From positions 1 through 64,000 of the forward strand of contig JAMLHA010000004.1 in the NCBI GenBank assembly GCA_023957475.1: DNA of 64,000 nt. The letters run 5' to 3'. The stretch comes from Crocinitomicaceae bacterium. GTDB lineage: Bacteria > Bacteroidota > Bacteroidia > Flavobacteriales_D > Crocinitomicaceae. Position numbers and translations under genes: made by a program. Below the pieces are notes generated by a model. The model was given only the letters and a program-made list of their open reading frames with translations. It did not search any database and was not told the origin of the DNA. The number at the start of each line of letters is the position of its first letter. Within the stretch, counting starts at the first letter, position 1. Below are positions 43,328 through 50,775 of this stretch, piece by piece.

Positions 43328-43585
43328 TTATCTTGTTCTAATGGGAGTCATAGGCACTCCCCATCCAGGATTAGGAGCTACAAGATCAAAAACCTCTATT
43401 CCATCGGAAAGATTCCATGATGCACCATTAATGTGACCATATTGATCTTTATCTCCTGGTTCTGTAATTGTTTCACAATCGTCACTACCATTAGTATATA
43501 CTGTATCTTGAGTATAATACCCTCCTGTTATTTTGTCTAATACTGTTTTTTTATCAGCAAAAGCCTCAATTGAATTTTTCTTCAT
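43328..43585 (-). CDS. Grasp-with-spasm precursor peptide, copy B
   Basis: An 85-aa RiPP precursor. I use the MKKNSIEAF start (43585) to match copy A; an in-frame Met lies two codons earlier. The leader (about 22 residues) ends in Ile-Thr-Gly-Gly, a C39 cleavage site, and the core starts Tyr-Tyr-Thr-Gln-Asp. The core is about 63 residues, rich in Thr, Asp, Glu and Gly, which are substrates for ATP-grasp cross-linking, with one Cys and a Pro-rich tail ending Ile-Arg-Thr-Arg. It is divergent from XRE regulator B and upstream of the accessory gene and the maturation operon. Confidence 0.85.
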   Translation of the reverse strand: MKKNSIEAFADKKTVLDKITGGYYTQDTVYTNGSDDCETITEPGDKDQYGHINGASWNLSDGIEVFDLVAPNPGWGVPMTPIRTR

Positions 43586-43609
43586 AATCATAATTTTTAG
43601 TTCAACGCC

Positions 43610-43694
43610 TACTCTAAGGTTTTCGGCATCCCCATAAAACTAACTATTTTTCTCGATAAACAGTTATAAAATCGGTTTTATTTTGCTGCAACAT
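43610..43694. repeat. Noncoding block duplicated with the precursor module (copy B)
   Basis: It aligns with 41555-41642 over about 85 bases, with the same ordered motifs (TACTCTAA, GGTTTTCGGCA, TTTTTCTCGATAAACAG, GCAACAT). It lies 25-110 bases upstream of the precursor B start. Confidence 0.75.
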
Positions 43695-43745
43695 ATTTTA
43701 ACACTCCAAATAAAACACATATTTTGCAATAAATATCGGTAAATA

Positions 43746-43798
43746 ATTACTAAATATTATAATATTTTACTAAATTATAAATATTTTTACTAGATTTG
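43746..43798 (+). promoter_or_regulatory. 20-bp-phased direct repeats and promoter of XRE regulator B
   Basis: TTACTAAAT (43747-43755), TTACTAAAT (43767-43775) and TTACTAGAT (43787-43795) recur every 20 bases, about two helical turns. The last overlaps the -7 element TAGATTTG (43791-43798). This looks like an operator array for the adjacent regulator. Confidence 0.65.
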
Positions 43799-43820
43799 TT
43801 TTTAAATATTTAAAATATAC

Positions 43821-44201
43821 ATGATGAATATAGGAGAAAACATTAAAAGCATCAGGGAACTAAAAGGATATTCACAAGAGGTTATGGCTTCGAATTTAGA
43901 TATAAGTCAAAAGACTTATTCTAATATTGAAAAGGCTGGAAATGATATATCTTACGAACGCATTCAAAAAATAGCAGATATTTTGGAGGTAAGTGTTACC
44001 AAGATTTTGCAACTGAATACTGAACACATTCTAAACAGCAACAATCAGTCTGGTGGGATAAGCCAATTAAATACTGCTGCAACTTATAATTATTTAAATG
44101 AGGCTCAAGCTAAATTATACGAAAGAATCATTGAAGAGAAGGATAAACTTTTGGAAGAAAAAGATAGGGTTATTGAGATTTTGAGAAGAATTGATAATTG
44201 A
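43821..44201 (+). CDS. XRE-family helix-turn-helix regulator B
   Basis: A 126-aa regulator with an N-terminal HTH domain (IGENIKSIRELKGYSQEVMA, then LDISQKTYSNIEKAGNDISYERIQKIADIL) and a C-terminal coiled helix (KLYERIIEEKDKLLEEKDRVIEILRRI). It is paralogous in layout to XRE regulator A and divergent from precursor B. Three phased repeats in its promoter are its likely sites and differ in sequence from the palindromes at copy A. Two Met codons open the frame; either could be used. Confidence 0.87.
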   Translation: MMNIGENIKSIRELKGYSQEVMASNLDISQKTYSNIEKAGNDISYERIQKIADILEVSVTKILQLNTEHILNSNNQSGGISQLNTAATYNYLNEAQAKLYERIIEEKDKLLEEKDRVIEILRRIDN

Positions 44202-44210
44202 CAATGGTCT

Positions 44211-44300
44211 AATTGACAGTTGGCAATGATTCAATTGACAGTTGACAGTGATCCAATTGACAGTTGGCAATGATTCAATTGACAGTGATATAATTAACAG
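44211..44300. repeat. 22-bp imperfect tandem repeat of the AATTGACA family
   Basis: Units AATTGACAGTTGGCAATGATTC (44211-44232), AATTGACAGTTGACAGTGATCC (44233-44254) and a copy of the first (44255-44276) are followed by shortened units to about 44300. They begin ten bases after the XRE B stop. Confidence 0.85.
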
Positions 44301-44320
44301 TTGCACATTTATTTCCCCTT

Positions 44321-44488
44321 AAAAAATGTTTAAGATGACGGTTTTATGTAATAAAAAGTGTGTATGATTGATATTTTTACATTGTAAAAAATGTGATATA
44401 TTTTAATTATTATGTCGTAAAAAATGTAGTAAAATGATTTTTAATCTCAAAAAAAGTGTAAGTTTGTGTTAATTACTATAGAAAATGT
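44321..44488 (+). repeat. Six short repeats (AAAAARTGT) at 29-33 bp spacing
   Basis: Copies end at 44329, 44361, 44394, 44427, 44459 and 44488, so the spacing is 32, 33, 33, 32 and 29. Core sequences are AAAAAATGT, AAAAAGTGT, AAAAAATGT, AAAAAATGT, AAAAAGTGT and GAAAATGT. The last one contains the ATG of the ATPase gene. Too short for CRISPR repeats; more likely a binding array of about three helical turns per unit. Confidence 0.75.
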
Positions 44489-45786
44489 ATAGAGAAAAAA
44501 TCAGTGAATTAAAGGTGTGGAAGGATTCTAAAGGGCGTAAGCCATTGGTTGTTCTTGGCGCGAGGCAAACCGGAAAGACCTAGCTGTTACAAAAGTTTGG
44601 AAAAGAAGAACTCCAACAAACGGTTTACATCAACTTTCAACGTGCAACGGAATTAAAAGGACTTTTTTTGCCTGATTTAAATATTAAACGCCTTATCACT
44701 GCTTTTGAGATTTATAGTGGAATTAAAATTCAGCCAGAAAACACCTTAATCATCTTGGACGAAATTCAGATGGCTTCTAAAGGAATTACCTCTCTGAAAT
44801 ATTTTCATGAAGATGCTCCTGAATATTCCATTGTTGCAGCAGGCTCTCTTTTGGGATTGAATTTACACCCAGATGAATCTTTCCCCGTAGGAAAAGTGAG
44901 TTTTATGGAATTGCAACCGCTTTCGTTTTACGAATTTCTATTGGCATTGGGAGAAGATGGATTAGCACAGCTTTTAAAAGAAAAACTTTGGGAGCTTTTA
45001 CCTTCTTTTTCGGAGAAATTCAAAGAACATCTGCGTTATTATTTTTACATAGGAGGAATGCCTGAAGTAGTGGCACATTTTGCACACTCCCGAGATTGGA
45101 AAAAGGTTCGTTCAATCCAAAACGAGCTTCTTCAAACTTACAAAAACGATTTTTCCAAACATGCACCGACAGAAATTATTCCACGTATTCATCAAGTTTG
45201 GGAAAGCATTCCTGCACAGTTAGCGAAAGAGAATAAGAAGTTTATTTATGGTATTATTCGCGAAGGTGCAAGAGCCAAGGATTTTGAGTTAGCCATTCAA
45301 TGGCTGGTAGATTATGGATTATTGCATAAAATTAATGCTGTTTCAAAACCTGCATTACCTCTCAAAGCTTATCAACAAGCTACTATTTTTAAATTATACC
45401 ACAATGATCTTGGTCTTTTGGGAGCAATGGCAGAATTATCGGTACAAACCATTTTACACAGCGATGCCATATTCACTGAATTTAAAGGAGCATTGACCGA
45501 ACAATTTGTTTTTCAAGAATTAAAATTGGATACTTCACGATCTATCTTTTATTTTCCTTTTAAAAACAGTCAAAATGAAATCGATTTTATACTACAAAAT
45601 GAAGTTAATAGTGTTATTCCAATAGAAGTTAAAGCGGGAGAAAATTTACGAGCGAAAAGTTTTAAGCTCTTTTGTGAAAAATATCAGCCCAAAATGGCAA
45701 TCCGAACTTCTCTTTCAGGTTATCGTGAAGAATTATGGATGACAAATGTTCCACTGTATATTGTTCGAAGCTTTTTATCATCTTAA
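44485..45786 (+). pseudogene. AAA ATPase with DUF4143 domain, TAG in the P-loop region
   Basis: From the ATG at 44485 the frame encodes a 433-aa P-loop ATPase of the AAA_14/DUF4143 family. Walker A is GARQTGKT (residues 25-32), Walker B is LIILDEIQ (about 87-94), and the C-terminal DUF4143 part holds a PD-(D/E)xK-like set: Glu in TEQFVFQEL, Asp in NEIDFIL and PIEVKAG. Codon 33 (44581-44583), directly after the P-loop Thr, is TAG where relatives have a bulky residue or Trp. A TGG to TAG change would explain it. The rest of the frame is undamaged. A reinitiated product from about 44668 would lack ATP binding. Confidence 0.82.
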
Positions 45787-45814
45787 ATTTAAGCATTTTT
45801 ATAGATAAGCAAGC

Positions 45815-45846
45815 AAAAAAACCGATGATTCTTCACCGGTTTTTTG
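45815..45846. terminator. Bidirectional terminator between the ATPase and trxA
   Basis: AAAAAACCGATGA pairs with TTCACCGGTTTTTT (one mismatch) around a short loop. Runs of A and T flank both sides, serving the convergent ATPase and thioredoxin genes. Confidence 0.75.
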
Positions 45847-45865
45847 TATTTTAAATTGTAATTAA

Positions 45866-46183
45866 TTACAAAATCGCATCTAATTTTGATGTTAATTGTT
45901 GTTTTGGAACTGCACCAACAACTTTGTCAGCAATTTCTCCGTTCTTAACAAAAAGAACAGTAGGGATATTGCGAATTCCAAATTGTGCAGATACACCAGG
46001 GTTTAAGTCAACGTTTACTTTTCCGATCACTGCTTTTCCTTCGTATTCACCTGCCATTTCTTCAATAACTGGTCCAATCATTCTACAAGGTCCACACCAC
46101 TCTGCCCAAAAGTCAACTACTACTGGAACAGAAGATTTCAAAACAACTTCTTCAAAGTTTGCGTCTGTGATTTCTAATGCCAT
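45866..46183 (-). CDS. trxA: Thioredoxin
   Basis: A 105-aa cytosolic thioredoxin with active site W29-C30-G31-P32-C33, the cis-proline in RNIPTVLFVKNG (about 75-86), and the typical C-terminal GAVPKQQLTSKLD. It reduces protein disulfides using electrons from thioredoxin reductase, for example for ribonucleotide reductase. The length is standard and it appears to be a single-gene unit. Confidence 0.96.
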   Translation of the reverse strand: MALEITDANFEEVVLKSSVPVVVDFWAEWCGPCRMIGPVIEEMAGEYEGKAVIGKVNVDLNPGVSAQFGIRNIPTVLFVKNGEIADKVVGAVPKQQLTSKLDAIL

Positions 46184-46289
46184 AATTATATTATTTTAAA
46201 TTAAATTCAATTCTAACTGTTGTAAAGCTAGTCATTTTTTATTAATCAATAAACTTGCCAATACTTGTTTTGTGCCAATATGACAGATT

Positions 46290-46682
46290 TTAATTTTGTA
46301 TTGTCATTCGTTTCATTGTTTTTTGATTTTCTGTCAATAAACAATAAAAATATGTTCCGTTTTGCAATTCAGTTGTGTCAAGATGAACAATATTACCATC
46401 AGCATGGCATTCTTGGTTGTAGATTTCCTTGATTAACTTGTAATCTGTATCCAAAATTTGCAATTGCACGTTCTTTTCTTCTTCGGAAGTAAAATACAGT
46501 TGCACTTTACCAGTAGCAGGCTCTACTTCCAAACTGTACAACACACAATATTTTTCTTTTGGAAGAGCTCCCTTTCCAAGATAACCCAATAATTTCCTGT
46601 ACGCAATAACCAACAATAAAAGTGCTAAAGTAAATGTCATCACACCTACTGCTAATTGCATTTTTGTAAAAGCTAAAATCAT
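46290..46682 (-). CDS. Membrane-anchored hypothetical protein
   Basis: A 130-aa protein with one N-terminal membrane helix (about residues 10-30) and a small beta-rich domain (YCVLYSLEVEPATGKVQLYF, then VQLQILDTDYKLIKEI and NGTYFYCLLTENQ). The domain resembles the immunoglobulin-like fold of T9SS sorting domains but lacks their signature and is preceded by a membrane anchor, so I do not call it a sorting domain. The start overlaps the DUF493 stop (ATGA). Function unknown. Confidence 0.7.
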   Translation of the reverse strand: MILAFTKMQLAVGVMTFTLALLLLVIAYRKLLGYLGKGALPKEKYCVLYSLEVEPATGKVQLYFTSEEEKNVQLQILDTDYKLIKEIYNQECHADGNIVHLDTTELQNGTYFYCLLTENQKTMKRMTIQN

Positions 46683-46942
46683 AGTGCTATTAATCCTTTA
46701 ATTTTGGTTGCTTCTTTGTATTTTTCAATTACGGAGTTAGCATCCAACATCATAATTTTAGCTGAAATGCTCACGTATTTATCGTTTTGAGATGGTTGTG
46801 AACTCATATTGGCTTCATCTTCGAACAACGCAAATACTTGTGCAACATGCTCTGATGTATTGGGAACAATAAACTTGAACAGATAGACCTGTGGCCATTC
46901 TTCTTGTTCCAACTGCTTATGTAATTTATCAAATACTTCCAC
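46679..46942 (-). CDS. DUF493 (YbeD-like) family protein
   Basis: An 87-aa protein with the DUF493 pattern in Bacteroidota: WPQVYLFKFIVPNTSEHVAQVFALF, then KYVSISAKIMMLDANSVIEKYKEATKIKGLI. E. coli YbeD has an ACT-like fold; its function is not established. The start overlaps the preceding gene by 14 bases, and a membrane protein gene overlaps its end, so this is one operon from the tilS gene onwards. Confidence 0.85.
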   Translation of the reverse strand: MEVFDKLHKQLEQEEWPQVYLFKFIVPNTSEHVAQVFALFEDEANMSSQPSQNDKYVSISAKIMMLDANSVIEKYKEATKIKGLIAL

Positions 46943-47537
46943 TACTGTAATTTTTAGCTAGCAAAGATAGTCGTTTCATTTCTTTTAAAAGAAAAAGATT
47001 ATCATTTACTAGTAAAATATCATCAAAAGTTGTGCCACCTTTCTCATTAAACTGCTTTATCTCGGCATAAACTTGCATAGCATCTTCCTCTTTTGAAAGT
47101 TGCGAAACCTCAATATCAATTTCTTGCTCAGTAACCCACTTGGCTCTATAAGAATTGGTCACTGCAACAAATTCATTGACTGCTTTGAATAAATTTTCTA
47201 TAGCTGTTGCAACGGCTATTTGTTGCTTGCACTTTCCTTTTAGTTCTTCCCATTGATTAAATGCTTTTAAAACATTGTTTGGAAATTCGATTGCTTTATT
47301 GACTTCTGACCAATCAATCGACGGTTCTGGAATACGTACATTGTTTAACTCTTGCTGTAAAAACCGGTAAGCTTTATCGAGTTGAACCAATCGATTCAAC
47401 TTGGATTCAACGACTTTTTTTATGGGGATTTTGGATAAAAAGAAATTCTTGTATTCAAAAAAACGTTCATCGTACAATTCTTCCAAATCATCGCCTTCTT
47501 CAAAAGGGAAAAACAATTTTGCTTCATCTATTGTCAT
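46929..47537 (-). CDS. Hypothetical protein, helical (202 aa)
   Basis: I do not recognise this protein. It is almost wholly helical, acidic near the N-terminus (FPFEEGDDLEELYDERFFEYK), with no signal peptide or Cys motif and several possible coiled-coil stretches. It lies two bases after tilS and overlaps the DUF493 start by 14 bases, so translation is coupled. It is possibly a conserved Bacteroidota gene of unknown function. Confidence 0.65.
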   Translation of the reverse strand: MTIDEAKLFFPFEEGDDLEELYDERFFEYKNFFLSKIPIKKVVESKLNRLVQLDKAYRFLQQELNNVRIPEPSIDWSEVNKAIEFPNNVLKAFNQWEELKGKCKQQIAVATAIENLFKAVNEFVAVTNSYRAKWVTEQEIDIEVSQLSKEEDAMQVYAEIKQFNEKGGTTFDDILLVNDNLFLLKEMKRLSLLAKNYSSGSI

Positions 47538-47539
47538 GG

Positions 47540-48790
47540 CTATTCCTCTAATTTAACCTCCCAAATAACATTGTCAGTTGGTGTTGAGATTGCAAATTTA
47601 CCAACTTTTAACCCAACTACCCAATGAATTTGAAAATCATCGTGAACAACCAATATACGCTCCCTTTCCGAATGCTGAATTTTCGCATCTTTGATGATTT
47701 TAGAAACCAATTGTTGTCCGTTTACTCCAAGAGGTGTCATTTTGTCGCCTTGTTGCCATCTCCTCACTTTTAACGCACCTTTTAGTTTACTTGGGTTTAG
47801 ATACACAACTTGTTTGGAAAATTGAGTTGGTAGATGATCTATTTCTTTAATCAGCAATTGAGGTTGTTCTATTTTTTTAGCAACTGGAATAAACGAAAAT
47901 ACTTCACCTTCGCTAATAATTTTGCTAAAATCACCTGCTGTTTCGATGAATTTACTCTTGGGTAATGTTGCCAAATTTTCAAACCGAGAAAATAAATTAG
48001 CTGGTTGTTTTAATTGACGCCACAATTCAAATAATTCGGTATTGCTCATTGCTTGATACTCCGACAAAGTCAGTTGATTTGTTGCTTGAATGTTTTTAGT
48101 TATTGGTTGCATTTTATCTTCCAATAATTGCTGCGTTTGTTGAAAGGCATTCACTAAAAACAAAACAGCATTCTTAATGGATGGATTTTCTTTTTCCAAC
48201 AATGGTATAAATTCTAATCGCCATTTATTGCGTAAGTAATTTCCTTCTTGATTGGAAGCATCTTCTCGCCATGGAACTGCATTTCTTTTGGCATACTCTA
48301 TTAAATCGGCTTTAAAAAGATGAATAAATGGTCGCAAAAAGTTGGCTCGAATACGTGGCATAGCGCTCAACCCCATAACTCCCGATTGGCGCATTAAATT
48401 CATAAAAAATGTTTCCACTTGATCGTCGGCATGATGCGCCAATAAAATTTTTCCATCCTTACCTGCCAACTCTTCAAAACATTGGTACCGAAAATCGCGT
48501 GCAAGTTCTTGAAAATTTCCTGTTTGTTGGGCTTTGTAGTGGAAAGTGCGGCAATAAATGCCTTGTTCTTGACAAAATTGGTTGACCAATTCCATATCCA
48601 AATCACTTTCTTTGTTACGTTTGTGGTAATTTACGTGTGCAACAACTATCTTAAATTCATTGGCTACTAAAAAATGAAGCAATGCCATAGAATCGACACC
48701 ACCGCTACACCCAACACACAATGTATGAGAGCGAAATGGTTCTAAGAAGTCAACTACTTCTTTCCAAATTGATTCTTTAGCGAAATGCAT
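47540..48790 (-). CDS. tilS: tRNA(Ile)-lysidine synthase
   Basis: TilS attaches lysine to C34 of tRNA-Ile (CAU anticodon), changing its specificity from Met to Ile. The ATP-pyrophosphatase loop SGGVDS is residues 29-34, and the family pattern continues with HHADDQVETFFMNLMRQSG and WREDASNQEGNYLRNKWR. C-terminal domains (about 340-416) bind tRNA and include WQQGDKMTPLGVNGQQLVSKI. The length is normal. The start overlaps the end of the upstream chorismate-enzyme gene by 14 bases. Confidence 0.94.
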   Translation of the reverse strand: MHFAKESIWKEVVDFLEPFRSHTLCVGCSGGVDSMALLHFLVANEFKIVVAHVNYHKRNKESDLDMELVNQFCQEQGIYCRTFHYKAQQTGNFQELARDFRYQCFEELAGKDGKILLAHHADDQVETFFMNLMRQSGVMGLSAMPRIRANFLRPFIHLFKADLIEYAKRNAVPWREDASNQEGNYLRNKWRLEFIPLLEKENPSIKNAVLFLVNAFQQTQQLLEDKMQPITKNIQATNQLTLSEYQAMSNTELFELWRQLKQPANLFSRFENLATLPKSKFIETAGDFSKIISEGEVFSFIPVAKKIEQPQLLIKEIDHLPTQFSKQVVYLNPSKLKGALKVRRWQQGDKMTPLGVNGQQLVSKIIKDAKIQHSERERILVVHDDFQIHWVVGLKVGKFAISTPTDNVIWEVKLEE

Positions 48791-49979
48791 CTAATAATTT
48801 CCTGACTTTTGTTTCACATTCATCGTACTCCATTGCTGCATCACTTTTAATGGTAATAGCACCACCAACACCGCACGACAAATAGTTTTTATCCGAATTA
48901 TAGAGCAAGGTACGAATAACAACGTTAAAATCAAAATCTCCATTTGGTAAAATGTATCCAATAGTTCCAGAATACAAACTACGTTTGAATGACTCAGCTT
49001 GTTCGCTCAGTTTCATGGCGCTTACTTTTGGAGCTCCCGTCATGCTTCCCATTGGAAAAGTAGCTTTTAATATGTCAATAAAACTTGTGCTTGTTTCCAC
49101 TTCGCAGCTAATGGTAGAAATTAATTGATGAACCGTATTAAAAGAATACACACCAAACAGTTCATCTACTTTGACACTGCCGTTTGTTGCTATTTTGGAT
49201 AAATCATTGCGCACCAAATCAACAATCATTACATTTTCTGATCGTTCTTTTGGATTGTTTTGCAACGCATTTTTTAGTGCTAAATCTTCTTGCTCGTTTT
49301 TTCCTCTCGGTGCCGTTCCTTTGATAGGTTGTGAGCTAATTTTAGTACCCTTTCGCTGAATAAAACGTTCCGGACTTCCACAAAAAGCAAACCACTCATC
49401 GTAGTGAAAATAAACAGAAAAAGGAGCTTGCGTAATTTGATTAACAGTAGCATACACACTCAGTGGATTATCTATTACAGCTTTGTCATCATAAAATTCT
49501 TGACAAAAATTGATTTCATAAATATCTCCTCTTTGTATGTGCTGTTTTAGCTGATTAACCGATGAAATATAGGCTTCTCTTGAAATTCTTGGTCGGAAAT
49601 TAAACGTTTTTTTACTATTTTCAGAATTAACCGTATTTAGAAATTCATCTACAAATGCTCTGGATTCAAAAGAATCTTCACCTTGAATGTATTGCATTCT
49701 ATTTTCAGTTAACTCAACGACCGTTTGAGGAACAAAGAACACAACTTCAGGAAAATTCAAGTTATCAGTATTGGAAGATGTTAGCTTTTCGATGGAATTT
49801 TTAAAATCGTAACTCAAATAAGCACAGATAAATTGCCCTTTGTATTGATCAACAAAATATTGAAGTTGCTGAAAATCAATTGGGTTATTTAGCACAATAG
49901 CATCCTGCCTACCAAAGCATAAATAGTTGGTTGAACTTGAATTTGAATTATAATAGACGATGTATTGCTGTTTCATCAC
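48777..49979 (-). CDS. pabB: Aminodeoxychorismate synthase component I-like enzyme
   Basis: A chorismate-binding enzyme. Motifs are QPIKGTAPRG (about 234-243), IVDLVRNDLSKIA, FPMGSMTGAPKVSAMK (about 308-323) and SGTIGYILPNG. Length 400 aa and the short N-terminus favour PabB (4-amino-4-deoxychorismate, folate route) over TrpE, but isochorismate synthase or anthranilate synthase cannot be excluded from sequence alone. No glutamine amidotransferase (PabA/TrpG) or PabC is adjacent. It overlaps tilS. Confidence 0.85.
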   Translation of the reverse strand: MMKQQYIVYYNSNSSSTNYLCFGRQDAIVLNNPIDFQQLQYFVDQYKGQFICAYLSYDFKNSIEKLTSSNTDNLNFPEVVFFVPQTVVELTENRMQYIQGEDSFESRAFVDEFLNTVNSENSKKTFNFRPRISREAYISSVNQLKQHIQRGDIYEINFCQEFYDDKAVIDNPLSVYATVNQITQAPFSVYFHYDEWFAFCGSPERFIQRKGTKISSQPIKGTAPRGKNEQEDLALKNALQNNPKERSENVMIVDLVRNDLSKIATNGSVKVDELFGVYSFNTVHQLISTISCEVETSTSFIDILKATFPMGSMTGAPKVSAMKLSEQAESFKRSLYSGTIGYILPNGDFDFNVVIRTLLYNSDKNYLSCGVGGAITIKSDAAMEYDECETKVRKLLDAFR

Positions 49980-50004
49980 AAATGAAATGAATAAGCTGTG
50001 TTAA

Positions 50005-50775
50005 TTACTCCCCATTCGGTTTAATACCCTTTTCCTTCATTTGCTTCATCAAGGCTTTCAATTGTTCTCCTTCAACTAATTTTCCAAAATGATAATAGCG
50101 TCGTTGACCTTCTGTTCCGTTTTTATTGTACCCAATAAACCAACCGTGCATTTTACCATCCAAATAGTGCTCAACATACATTTTTTTACCATCCAATTCA
50201 TAGCTAACCCACTCTCCTACTCGTTTATGGTTTCGATATTGCCCAGTTAATTTAACAACTCTATTGGGTTTTGTTGGATAATATTCTGTAAATTTCCCTT
50301 CTGGTTTGCCATCCACATAGTTATAGGTTGAAATAATAATTTGTGATTTATCTTCTGGATCAGATGGAATATAATACATGTTTTTTTCACCATTTAACAA
50401 GTCATTTTTATACGTTTCCGTCATAGACAACCGTCCTGATTCATTGAAATTGACCCACACGCTGTCTTTTTTCATATTCTGATATATCCCGTGTGACATT
50501 AATTGTCCATTTTCGTAATAATAAAAAGCTTCAGCTCGTGGTGAATTAGCATTGTATTTTAGTACAGCTTTCACTTTATTGCTTGGATACCGGTAGGTAA
50601 ATGTTCCAATAGGCTTATCGTTTTTAAACTCACCTTGATACATTGCCACCTTGCTATTGGGGTATGTTTTTACCCATTGACCTTGTTTTCTACCTTGTGC
50701 ATCTTTTTGGTTAAGTTGACAAAAAGTAGAAAAAGCAATAAAAACACTCAATATTGTATTTAAAAACTTCATCAT
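50005..50775 (-). CDS. MORN-repeat-variant protein (YwqK-like), secreted
   Basis: A 256-aa protein with an N-terminal signal peptide (KFLNTILSVFIAFSTFCQ) and repeated MORN-like units such as QGEFKNDKPIGTFTYRYPSN, YYENGQLMSHGIYQN, YVDGKPEGKFTEYY and YLDGKMHGWFIGYNKNG. YwqK-type antitoxin annotation is common for such repeats but is not evidence of a toxin-antitoxin role. It likely acts in the periplasm or on the surface. Its start overlaps the HAD phosphatase gene (ATGA). Confidence 0.8.
   Translation of the reverse strand: MMKFLNTILSVFIAFSTFCQLNQKDAQGRKQGQWVKTYPNSKVAMYQGEFKNDKPIGTFTYRYPSNKVKAVLKYNANSPRAEAFYYYENGQLMSHGIYQNMKKDSVWVNFNESGRLSMTETYKNDLLNGEKNMYYIPSDPEDKSQIIISTYNYVDGKPEGKFTEYYPTKPNRVVKLTGQYRNHKRVGEWVSYELDGKKMYVEHYLDGKMHGWFIGYNKNGTEGQRRYYHFGKLVEGEQLKALMKQMKEKGIKPNGE

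Noticed and set aside
44321-44488. CRISPR-like array
   Set aside because: The spacing is regular, but the conserved core is only about nine bases of AT-rich sequence. The region has no typical 25-36-bp repeat and no cas genes.
46290-46682. Type IX sorting domain in the small membrane protein
   Set aside because: The C-terminal fold looks similar, but the protein starts with a membrane anchor instead of a cleavable signal and lacks the usual motif.
50005-50775. Toxin-antitoxin system from a YwqK-like label
   Set aside because: The protein is secreted and MORN-like, and no toxin-like gene is adjacent.
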